From the NCBI GenBank assembly GCA_030706685.1, contig JAUZOA010000031.1, positions 1 through 54,124 on the forward strand: DNA of 54,124 nucleotides, written 5' to 3'. Origin of the DNA: Bacteroidota bacterium (lineage in GTDB: Bacteria > Bacteroidota > Bacteroidia > Chitinophagales > Chitinophagaceae). Position numbers and translations under genes: made by a program. The notes below the pieces were generated by a model that searched no databases, was not told the origin of the DNA, and saw nothing but the letters and a program-made list of their open reading frames with translations. This document shows positions 9,060 through 15,982 of the stretch, in pieces; position 1 is the stretch's first letter; each line of letters begins with the position of its first letter.

Positions 9060-9995
9060 TCATACAGGCAACACGAGAGCGCTTTTATTTTTTTTGATCT
9101 TTTCCGGAACAGCGGCAATGATTTCTTTCTTCAGTATCCCGATCAGGCGTTTCTTTACAAAATCCCGGTGAATGACCAGGCTTACTTCGCGCATAGGCGC
9201 AGGCCGCTTGAATTGACGCAATTGCTGCTGTTGTTTTGCATTCAGATCCATGGTCGCCAGTTCCGGCAAGATAGTAATGCCGCCTGCGAGTTCCACCATT
9301 CTCCGCAATGTTTCAATACTGCCTGCTTCATATTCGAGGGAATGGCCCTCCCTGCTGGCTTTCTGCAATTCACAAAGATTCATGATTTGTGAGCGAAAAC
9401 AGTGTCCTTCTTCCAGCAACCATAATTTTTCCGGGTCTATATCCTGCGCGAGTACATAGTTCTTTTTGAAATCATCGTTCTTCTTCGATACATATACCAG
9501 TAACTCCTCATAGAACAGCACATCTTCTTTAATCCCGTATTCCTGCAACGGCGTTACCAATATTCCCGCGTGGATAGTTCCTTCCCGCAGACGGCTAATG
9601 ATAAGATCGGTCATCATTTCATTGATGATCAGCTTTACATTTGGGTACTTGCCGGTGAATTGATTCGTAAACAAGGGCAACAGGTAGGGCGCCAGTGTAG
9701 GTATGATTCCTACCTTCAGGTCGCCACTAATAACCCCTTTTCTTGTATTTACCATTTCCAGCATCTGTTCCTTACCCGCTATAATTTTTTTGGCCTGTTC
9801 GATGATCTCTTCCCCGGCTTCTGTAGGGATAACAGGTTGTTTGCTCCGGTCAAATATCTTGAGGCCAAGTTCTTCTTCCAGTTTGTGTATTTGCATGCTG
9901 AGTGTTGGCTGCGTTACGAAGCAATGAGAAGCGGCGCTGGCGAAATGCCTGTAGCGGTCGAGCGCCATGATATATTCCAGTTGGACCAGTGTCAT
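9060..9995 (-). CDS. oxyR: LysR-family peroxide sensor OxyR
   Basis: 311-aa transcription factor with an N-terminal winged helix-turn-helix (residues 1-60, SAASHCFVTQPTLSMQIHKL) and a periplasmic-binding-like effector domain. The redox pair is present with the same numbering as E. coli: Cys199 and Cys208 in GHCFRSQIMNLC. This supports direct H2O2 sensing by disulphide formation. It is divergent from a catalase gene, the expected target. A 15-bp motif matching the E. coli OxyR consensus lies 5 bases upstream of its start (10000-10014), which suggests autoregulation. Confidence 0.95.
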   Translation of the reverse strand: MTLVQLEYIMALDRYRHFASAASHCFVTQPTLSMQIHKLEEELGLKIFDRSKQPVIPTEAGEEIIEQAKKIIAGKEQMLEMVNTRKGVISGDLKVGIIPTLAPYLLPLFTNQFTGKYPNVKLIINEMMTDLIISRLREGTIHAGILVTPLQEYGIKEDVLFYEELLVYVSKKNDDFKKNYVLAQDIDPEKLWLLEEGHCFRSQIMNLCELQKASREGHSLEYEAGSIETLRRMVELAGGITILPELATMDLNAKQQQQLRQFKRPAPMREVSLVIHRDFVKKRLIGILKKEIIAAVPEKIKKNKSALVLPV

Positions 9996-9999
9996 ACCT

Positions 10000-10014
10000 A
10001 TAGATTTTATCTAT
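10000..10014. promoter_or_regulatory. Perfect OxyR-type binding motif in the oxyR-catalase spacer
   Basis: ATAGATTTTATCTAT matches the established OxyR half-operator ATAGNTNNNANCTAT at every fixed position. The second 15-mer expected after a 7-base gap is not recognisable. Instead an inverted repeat, AATCAATT (10029-10036) and AATTGATT (10045-10052), lies in the direction of the catalase gene and may be the second contact site. Binding itself is inferred. Confidence 0.65.
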
Positions 10015-10103
10015 AATTATATAAAATTAATCAATTAGGACGATAATTGATTTTGGCACAAATTTGCCTGTACAATGGATTCAACCCGTAAACTTTAGTA
10101 ATT

Positions 10104-11618
10104 ATGAGTGAACACAAAAAATTAACCACTGCCTCAGGCATTCCTTACTATTACCACGAAGACACCCTGAGTGCGGGGCCCAGGGGGCCTCTCCTTTTAC
10201 AGGATTTTATCCTGCATGAAAAAATGGCCCATTTTAACCGCGAAAGAATTCCCGAAAGAGTCGTACATGCCAAAGGATCGGGCGCGTATGGAACTTTTAC
10301 TGTTACCAATGACATTACAAAATATACCCGGGCAAAACTCTTCAACAGGGCCGGCAAACAAACAAGAGTATTTATGCGCTTTTCTACCGTAGGTGGCGAA
10401 AGAGGAAGCGCAGATACAGAAAGAGATCCCCGCGGGTTTGCCATGAAGTTTTATACGGAAGACGGAAACTGGGACCTGGTAGGAAACAATACACCTATCT
10501 TTTTCATCAAGGACCCGAAAAAATTTGACGATTTTATTCATACACAAAAAAGAGATCCTCATACCCATTGCAAAAGCCCGGCGATGATGTGGGATTTCTG
10601 GAGCCTGAACCCGGAAAGCCTGCACCAGGTAATGTTCCTGATGAGTGATCGTGGCACACCTTACAGTTACCGCCACATGCATGGCTTCGGCAGCCATACC
10701 TTCAGTTTTATCAACGCTGACAATAAGAGGCATTGGGTAAAATTTCATTTCAAAACTGCACAGGGCATTAAAAATTTCACCAATGACGAAGCGGTGAAAA
10801 TGAAGGGCGAAGATCCTGATTGGGCGCAAAGAGACCTGGTGACAGCCATTGCCAAAGGCGATTTCCCAAAATGGTATGTGAAAGTGCAAATCATGACGGA
10901 AGACCAGGCTAAAATTTATAAATGGAACCCATTCGATCTTACAAAGGTTTGGCCTCACAAGGATTTCCCCTTGATGGATGTAGGCGTAATCGAACTCAAT
11001 GAAAATCCTCAAAACTATTTTGCAGAAGTAGAGCAAGCCGCTTTTGCTCCCGCGCATGTGGTGGACGGAATCAGTTATTCGCCTGACAAAATGCTGCAAG
11101 GCCGTATTCTTTCTTATCCTGACGCCCACCGGTATCGCCTCGGCAGTAACTATGAGCAAATACCTGTAAACAGGTGTCCTTTTGCAGTAAATAATTACCA
11201 AAGGGACGGGATGATGAGGGTGGATGGAAATAGTGGCAGCGCGCCCAACTACTTTCCCAACAGTTTTGATTCTATTAAACCGGATGAAGGTTACAAGCAG
11301 CCTTCCTGGGTATTAGATTCAAATGTGGCAGACTGGTATAGCCGCAATGCAGAAGGCGAGAACGATCACTATACGCAGCCAGGCATCTTTTACCGTGAAG
11401 TGCTTAGCGACTATGATAAGAAGAACCTGGTCAATAATATCGTTGGCGCCATGAAAGGAATTGAAGGCCCTAAGAGAGATGAGATCATCAACCGCCAGCT
11501 TTGCCATTTTTTCCGGGCGGATATCGGTCTTGGCATGGCCATCGCACAGGGATTAGGCGCAGATATGAGCAGCCTGCAACAGCATATGCCTGCAAAACAT
11601 GAAGCTGTAACTATTTAA
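10104..11618 (+). CDS. katA: Heme catalase (monofunctional)
   Basis: 504-aa small-subunit catalase that converts H2O2 to water and oxygen. The distal-pocket His55 is in VVHAKGSGA and Asn128 in DLVGNN. RFSTVGGERGSADT precedes Asn128, and the proximal heme ligand Tyr338 lies in RILSYPDAHRYRLG. The length matches clade 3 enzymes without the C-terminal flavodoxin-like domain. It is transcribed divergently from oxyR across a 108-base control region. A strong hairpin terminator at 11808-11836 probably ends the transcript. The symbol is by family similarity only. Confidence 0.96.
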   Translation: MSEHKKLTTASGIPYYYHEDTLSAGPRGPLLLQDFILHEKMAHFNRERIPERVVHAKGSGAYGTFTVTNDITKYTRAKLFNRAGKQTRVFMRFSTVGGERGSADTERDPRGFAMKFYTEDGNWDLVGNNTPIFFIKDPKKFDDFIHTQKRDPHTHCKSPAMMWDFWSLNPESLHQVMFLMSDRGTPYSYRHMHGFGSHTFSFINADNKRHWVKFHFKTAQGIKNFTNDEAVKMKGEDPDWAQRDLVTAIAKGDFPKWYVKVQIMTEDQAKIYKWNPFDLTKVWPHKDFPLMDVGVIELNENPQNYFAEVEQAAFAPAHVVDGISYSPDKMLQGRILSYPDAHRYRLGSNYEQIPVNRCPFAVNNYQRDGMMRVDGNSGSAPNYFPNSFDSIKPDEGYKQPSWVLDSNVADWYSRNAEGENDHYTQPGIFYREVLSDYDKKNLVNNIVGAMKGIEGPKRDEIINRQLCHFFRADIGLGMAIAQGLGADMSSLQQHMPAKHEAVTI

Positions 11619-11626
11619 AAGAAAAT

Positions 11627-11781
11627 TTGAAAACAGATCAATCAACCAAAGCCGTTGTTTCGGGGCCTTTTCAAAAGATAGAGGAAGAAATAACCCCAAA
11701 CTCCTGGTGAATAAACTTTTGGAGTTGGAAAAGAAAATAGAGGCTATAGAGAAAAAACTAACAACCCCTTTGACAAACTGA
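11627..11781 (+). pseudogene. Possible frameshifted small ORF after the catalase gene
   Basis: From TTG 11627 one frame reads 27 codons (including AVVSGPFQKIEEEITPNSW) to a TGA at 11708. A second frame, open through 11680-11781, reads KLLVNKLLELEKKIEAIEKK and ends LTTPLTN-stop, a coiled-coil-like segment. Joined by a frameshift they would give about 50 residues of plausible helical protein. It could be a decayed or misread small gene between katA and its terminator, or chance. I do not recognise a family. Confidence 0.3.
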
Positions 11782-11807
11782 CATTTTCCGCAATAGTTAA
11801 CCGGATA

Positions 11808-11836
11808 CCGTCCCGTTTGTACCGGGACGGTTTTTT
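11808..11836 (+). terminator. Intrinsic terminator of the catalase transcript
   Basis: An 8-bp GC-rich stem (CCGTCCCG with CGGGACGG) and a 7-base loop are followed immediately by TTTTTT. The T-tract runs into the stop codon (11835-11837) of the convergent LD-carboxypeptidase gene. The opposite strand has no T-tract, so it works for the plus strand only. Confidence 0.85.
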
Positions 11837-12743
11837 ATTCTTCCAGCATTACTTTGCTCTTTCCCACTCTCAGTTTGTACCCTACTCCTATCTTCAATGC
11901 ATAGTTTTCTTTGCCATGACTCACCGGGAAACCAAAACAAACCGGGTAGTCATATTCGCTCACTGCATCACGGATGATCTCGTAAGCAGTTTGCCCGAAA
12001 GGCCGTTCCGTATCTTTCATATCCGTAAAGCCGCCGACAATAAGACCCGCTAGCTTTGACAGTTTACCACTTCGCTTCAACTGGTACAACATACGGTCTA
12101 TATTGTATAAGTACTCGCCAATATCTTCTATGAATAATATACGTCCCCTTGTTTTACTGTCAGAGTCTGTACCGACCAGGTGAGCGAGCAGGGAAAGGTT
12201 TCCTCCTGCCAATTCGCCGATCGCTTCTCCTTTCTTATTAAATTCATGCGGGTCGGCTGTGTATTTTGCTTTCTTCCCTTCCAATGCATTTCTTAAGGAT
12301 TGAACAAACCGGTTGATATATCCCGCGCCATTAAAAGCCGCCGCCATGGGCGCATGCAGGGAAGAAATATAATAATTGGCATAAAGATGCGAATGAAGCA
12401 CCGTGATATCACTGTACCCGATGATCCATTTGGGGTTCTTTTTGAATTTCTTAAAACTGATCTTGTCAATGATACGTGTCATGCCATACCCTCCTCTCGC
12501 GCATAAGATGGCTTTGACTTCATCATCATCTATCATCTGCTGAAAATCATTGAGTCTTTCTTCATCGGTTCCTGAAAAATAATTAAACTGGGTCCCGATG
12601 GTTTTGCCCACTTTGGTGCGGAACCCCCATTCCTCGTTCAATACACGGACGCATTCAGAAGTCTTTTCAACAGGCATCGCCCCGGAAGGACAAACAATAC
12701 CGATCACATCGCCGGGTTGCAGGTAAGGAGGAGTCTTAATCAT
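11835..12743 (-). CDS. Murein tetrapeptide LD-carboxypeptidase (S66 family)
   Basis: 302-aa serine peptidase that removes the terminal D-alanine from murein tetrapeptides during cell-wall recycling. Family features are the N-terminal PGDVIGIVCPSG, RGGYG at 83-87, the nucleophile Ser111 in GYSDIT, a Glu in FIEDIGEYLYNIDR (about 206) and a His in FPVSHGKENYAL (about 275), which complete the Ser-Glu-His triad. No signal peptide is seen, consistent with a cytoplasmic location. It is monocistronic here and convergent with the catalase gene. Confidence 0.93.
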   Translation of the reverse strand: MIKTPPYLQPGDVIGIVCPSGAMPVEKTSECVRVLNEEWGFRTKVGKTIGTQFNYFSGTDEERLNDFQQMIDDDEVKAILCARGGYGMTRIIDKISFKKFKKNPKWIIGYSDITVLHSHLYANYYISSLHAPMAAAFNGAGYINRFVQSLRNALEGKKAKYTADPHEFNKKGEAIGELAGGNLSLLAHLVGTDSDSKTRGRILFIEDIGEYLYNIDRMLYQLKRSGKLSKLAGLIVGGFTDMKDTERPFGQTAYEIIRDAVSEYDYPVCFGFPVSHGKENYALKIGVGYKLRVGKSKVMLEE

Positions 12744-12869
12744 ATTTTTTTCTCTGGGGTTAAAGTTATGGAAATTGGGTAGTGTGTCAGTTTGCCGGTG
12801 AAACGGATTTTAATTTCTCGCAGCGTTCGCAGCGATAAGGCGACGCAGCGAGCGTTGCCCCACAGCGAT

Positions 12870-12906
12870 CGCCGCGTGAAATATATTTTCAAACTGGTAC
12901 ATTACC
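12870..12906. repeat. 37-bp direct repeat, copy 1
   Basis: It shares CGCGTGAAATATATTTTCAA and the following ACTGGTACATTACC with copy 2 at 13068-13104, differing at two positions (CGC/CGT and ACT/ACC). The spacing between copies is 198 bp. Both are preceded by GATC. Confidence 0.85.
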
Positions 12907-13067
12907 CACATTTACCAATAGCTTTATAACCTGGCCCAATTGTAATGCCATCAAATTAAGCTCAAAGTCGTTAAACCGATTGACAACTGATCATTTTTTT
13001 ATAGTCCACAGATTAAACTCAACCGTTAGGGCATATCTTTTTAGAAGTGCCGTAGGCACTACAGGAT

Positions 13068-13104
13068 CGTCGCGTGAAATATATTTTCAAACCGGTACAT
13101 TACC
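13068..13104. repeat. 37-bp direct repeat, copy 2
   Basis: Second copy of the repeat at 12870-12906, in the same orientation. It is preceded by the hairpin AGTGCCGTAGGCACT. Confidence 0.85.
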
Positions 13105-13156
13105 GGCGATGCATTGATTTCACCCCTTGCCCTTTAATCTATATTTTTGCAGAAAT

Positions 13157-13220
13157 AACCGTAGAGACGCTAAGGCGCAGAGTTTATCATTTTTTCTCTG
13201 CAACTCCCGCCTCTGCGGTT
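13157..13220. repeat. Inverted repeat in the metG leader
   Basis: Outer arms AACCGTAGAG and CTCTGCGGTT pair with one G-U wobble; inner arms GCAGAG and CTCTGC enclose an AT-rich loop. It ends 12 bases before the metG ATG. It may be a dispersed repeat or a leader hairpin; nothing resembles a known riboswitch or T-box. Confidence 0.65.
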
Positions 13221-13232
13221 AAAATTTAAAGA

Positions 13233-15404
13233 ATGAATCAACCCAAACGATATTTGATCACTTCCGCCCTTCCTTATGCCAATGGGTTAAAACATGTGGG
13301 TCACCTGGCAGGCGCCTATATCCCCGCTGACATATATGTCCGGTACCTGAGGGCCCGGAAAAGAGATGTAGTATTTGTATGCGGAAGTGATGAACATGGC
13401 ACCGCGATTCCGATACAGGCCATGAAAGAAGGAACAACCCCGCGCGCTATTATTGATAAGTATCACCAGGCTATAAAGCAGGACTTTGAAGACCTTGCTA
13501 TATCCTTTGATATTTATCACCGCACCAGTGAGCCCATACATCATGAAACAGCGCAGGAGTTTTTTACTTACCTGAATGACCGGGGTGAGCTGGAAACAAA
13601 AGAGACAGAACAGTATTATGACGAAGAAGCCAAAACATTCCTCGCTGATCGTTATATAAAAGGAACCTGCCCTGTTTGCGGAAGTAACCGCGCCTTTGGC
13701 GACCAATGCGAGAATTGCGGTTCCACTTTAAGTCCTGATGAGCTGATCAACCCTGTAAGCACATTAAGCGGGAAAAAGCCCGTCAAGAAAAAAACAACAC
13801 ACTGGTACCTGCCGCTGGGCAAACATGAAGAGTTTCTGCGCGAATGGATATTGAAGCAACACAAAGATGATTGGAGGGCGACTGTGGTAGGACAATGCAA
13901 AAGCTGGATAGAAGGAGGCCTCCAATCAAGAGCTGTAACCAGGGATCTTGACTGGGGCATAGAAGTGCCGGCCTCCCCAAACCCCTCCAAAGGAGGGGCT
14001 TTACAACCCTCCGTTGAAGGCAAGGTCCTTTATGTTTGGTTTGATGCACCGATCGGCTATATCAGCGCTACTAAACAATGGGCAATAGACAATAAGCAGG
14101 ATTGGAAGCCCTATTGGTACGACGCAGATACTAAACTTGTCCATTTTGTCGGTAAAGACAATATCGTTTTCCATTGCATCATCTTTCCCGTCATGCTGAA
14201 GCTGCACGGAAATATTCTCCCGGCCAATGTTCCTGCTAATGAGTTTTTGAACCTGGAAGGTGATAAGATGAGTACCAGCCGCAACTGGAAGCTGGATATG
14301 AGGGATTATATCAATGATTTTGTAAAAAAAGAAAATGGCGGCGGGCAGTGCGTAGATATGCTTCGTTATTACCTGACGCAGATCGCGCCCGAGACCAAGG
14401 ACAGTGAATTCACCTGGAAAGGTTTCCAGGATGCTGTAAACAGTGAGCTGGTTTCCATCTTCGGTAATTTTGTGAACCGGACCTTTGTACTCATGCATAA
14501 ACTATGCAATGGGAGAGTACCGAAGCTCCATGAAGATATCCTGGATGAAACGGATAAAACCTTAATGGCTGAAATAGAAAATGCTAAACTGAAAGTGGAA
14601 AATCTATTGGAGCAATATAAATTCAGGGAAGCACTATACGAGGTAATTGACCTTTCGCGTAAGGGTAACCAATACATGCAAAAGAAGGAACCCTGGATTC
14701 TCGCCAAACAATTAGAATCTTCGAAATCCTCCCCCCCGGGGGGAAGGTTGGAGGGGGCCCGTATTGACAATTGTTTGCATCTTTGCCTGCAGTTAACGGC
14801 CAACCTGGCTGTCCTGGTCAATCCTTTTTTACCTAATACAGCAAAAAAAATGCTGTATATGATGAAGGTAGTGGACAAGATACTGGATTGGGAAAATGCC
14901 GGTAAATTGAAATTATTAAGTGTTGGTTACAGTTTAAGGGAGCCTCAATTACTATTCAGGAAAATTGAAGACGCGGAGATTGCCGGACAGGTTGAAAAAT
15001 TAAAAGCGGGATTAGTGAAAACAGATACCAGTTCCCCGTTACCGGTTACCGGGCAACCGGCAACCGGAAACTGGAAACCGCAAATCGTGTATGACGACTT
15101 CGCCAAACTGGATTTGAAAACAGGCACTATCCTGGCGGCGGAAAAAGTAGCGAAAGCGGATAAACTGTTAAAGCTGGAAGTTGATCTTGGTTTTGAAAAA
15201 AGAACCATTGTATCGGGTATTGCTATCCATTTCAAACCGGAAGACATAGTGGGCAAACAAGTAGTGGTGGTGGCTAACCTGGCTCCAAGAAAAATGAAAG
15301 GGATAGAAAGCAATGGCATGATCTTAATGGCAGAAGATAAAGATGGCAGGCTTATATTCGTCAATCCCGATGAAGCAATGGCCAATGGGGCTCCTGTAAG
15401 CTGA
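13233..15404 (+). CDS. metG: Methionyl-tRNA synthetase with in-frame repeat insertions
   Basis: 723-aa class I synthetase that charges tRNA-Met. It shows the HIGH-type HVGH at 21-24, a zinc knuckle with Cys146, Cys149, Cys159 and Cys162, KMSTS at 345-349, an anticodon-binding helical domain (about 385-550) and a C-terminal Trbp111-like tRNA-binding domain (about 622-723). It is longer than I expect for the family because three palindromic repeats are read in frame. Residues 247-261 come from the element at 13971, just before the core segment YVWFDAPIGY. Residues 496-510 come from 14718, and residues 599-614, in the linker to the tRNA-binding domain, from 15028. The frame stays open throughout, so the gene is probably functional. 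Confidence 0.97.
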   Translation: MNQPKRYLITSALPYANGLKHVGHLAGAYIPADIYVRYLRARKRDVVFVCGSDEHGTAIPIQAMKEGTTPRAIIDKYHQAIKQDFEDLAISFDIYHRTSEPIHHETAQEFFTYLNDRGELETKETEQYYDEEAKTFLADRYIKGTCPVCGSNRAFGDQCENCGSTLSPDELINPVSTLSGKKPVKKKTTHWYLPLGKHEEFLREWILKQHKDDWRATVVGQCKSWIEGGLQSRAVTRDLDWGIEVPASPNPSKGGALQPSVEGKVLYVWFDAPIGYISATKQWAIDNKQDWKPYWYDADTKLVHFVGKDNIVFHCIIFPVMLKLHGNILPANVPANEFLNLEGDKMSTSRNWKLDMRDYINDFVKKENGGGQCVDMLRYYLTQIAPETKDSEFTWKGFQDAVNSELVSIFGNFVNRTFVLMHKLCNGRVPKLHEDILDETDKTLMAEIENAKLKVENLLEQYKFREALYEVIDLSRKGNQYMQKKEPWILAKQLESSKSSPPGGRLEGARIDNCLHLCLQLTANLAVLVNPFLPNTAKKMLYMMKVVDKILDWENAGKLKLLSVGYSLREPQLLFRKIEDAEIAGQVEKLKAGLVKTDTSSPLPVTGQPATGNWKPQIVYDDFAKLDLKTGTILAAEKVAKADKLLKLEVDLGFEKRTIVSGIAIHFKPEDIVGKQVVVVANLAPRKMKGIESNGMILMAEDKDGRLIFVNPDEAMANGAPVS
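13971..14001. repeat. Palindromic element in frame in metG, copy A
   Basis: GCCTCCCCAAACCCCTCC followed by AAAGGAGGGGCTT; the CCCCTCC/GGAGGGG arms form a stem. It is read as ASPNPSKGGAL in MetG. The same CCTCC..GGAGGGGC layout occurs in spacers elsewhere in the window. Confidence 0.85.
14718..14760. repeat. Palindromic element in frame in metG, copy B
   Basis: TCTTCGAAATCCTCCCC, a CCCGGGGG core and GAAGGTTGGAGGGGGCCC. The non-palindromic parts (TCTTCGAAA and GAAGGTTGGAGGGG) match the intergenic copy at 33940-33984 almost base for base, so this is the same family. It is read as SSKSSPPGGRLEGA. Confidence 0.9.
15028..15074. repeat. Palindromic element in frame in metG, copy C (different family)
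   Basis: Left arm CCAGTTCCCCGTTACCGGTT (15028-15047) and right arm AACCGGCAACCGGAAACTGG (15055-15074) are imperfect inverted repeats built of ACCGG/CCGGT words. It is read as TSSPLPVTGQPATGNW in the interdomain linker. Confidence 0.85.
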
Positions 15405-15435
15405 TCCGTCCTCCTTGTCAATAAAACTGATTGCA

Positions 15436-15888
15436 ATGACAACGATCGAAATCGTAAAAGGCTATATCAACAGGCTATGTGCCGAAGCAGGGGCTGACCC
15501 CCGGCAAATATATAACCATGAGAATGATGCCTGGTACTTTTCAAAAGGTGAGTCCACGCTTGAAGTATTTCTGACATCGTACGAAACGGCGGAAAAAGTG
15601 GTAAGAACATTTGTCCGTTGTCTTTCCGCTATCTACCCGATACCAGTTGAACCGGTAAAAAGACAGGAATTATATTTCGTAGCCCTGGAAGTAAATGCCC
15701 GTAATATGGGGGTCAAGATCGGTACCATGGCAGATAATGGGTATATGTATGCCATCGCTGAAAGAGAGATTGATGGCATGGACTACCGCGAATTTGTGAT
15801 ACTGGTCAATGATGTCGGGTACTGGGCCGACCAGCTAAGTGACCTGTTTAAAAGCCGCTTTGGCGAACCGTTATCCAACCTGAACTGA
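15436..15888 (+). CDS. Small conserved-looking protein, YbjN-like
   Basis: 150-aa cytoplasmic protein starting at ATG 15436, 31 bases after metG; an upstream TTG at 15415 is less likely. The composition suggests an alpha/beta fold like YbjN or type III chaperone-like proteins: an N-terminal helix (IVKGYINRLCAEAG), a WYFSKGESTLEVFL strand pair, and a C-terminal helix (WADQLSDLFKSRFG). No catalytic motif is visible. It may be cotranscribed with metG. Family assignment is tentative. Confidence 0.7.
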   Translation: MTTIEIVKGYINRLCAEAGADPRQIYNHENDAWYFSKGESTLEVFLTSYETAEKVVRTFVRCLSAIYPIPVEPVKRQELYFVALEVNARNMGVKIGTMADNGYMYAIAEREIDGMDYREFVILVNDVGYWADQLSDLFKSRFGEPLSNLN

Positions 15889-15982
15889 CTTCCTGAGCAA
15901 AACGAAGAATCAAAATCATTACCATCACCATTCGTTCCCCCGCAGAAATTGTAGTAAATTCAGGTTTAAATTTTCTCCGCCC

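Larger units (their letters stand above)
12744..13232. other. 489-bp non-coding spacer rich in repeats, upstream of metG
   Basis: No convincing ORF. It holds GCAGCG/CGCTGC-rich words (12820-12875), two 37-bp near-identical direct repeats (12870 and 13068), a small hairpin AGTGCC-GTA-GGCACT (13047-13061) and an inverted repeat ending 12 bases before metG. The promoters for the divergent ldc and metG genes must lie here but are not recognisable. Confidence 0.7.

Noticed and set aside
10197-11201. 334-codon minus-strand ORF opposite the catalase gene
   Set aside because: It lies entirely within katA, whose motifs and length are clear. The antisense translation is rich in His/Phe/Ile and shows no domain pattern, as expected for a shadow frame.
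13157-13220. T-box or SAM-type riboswitch upstream of metG
   Set aside because: Only a simple inverted repeat is present; no T-box specifier/antiterminator or SAM aptamer conserved core was recognised.
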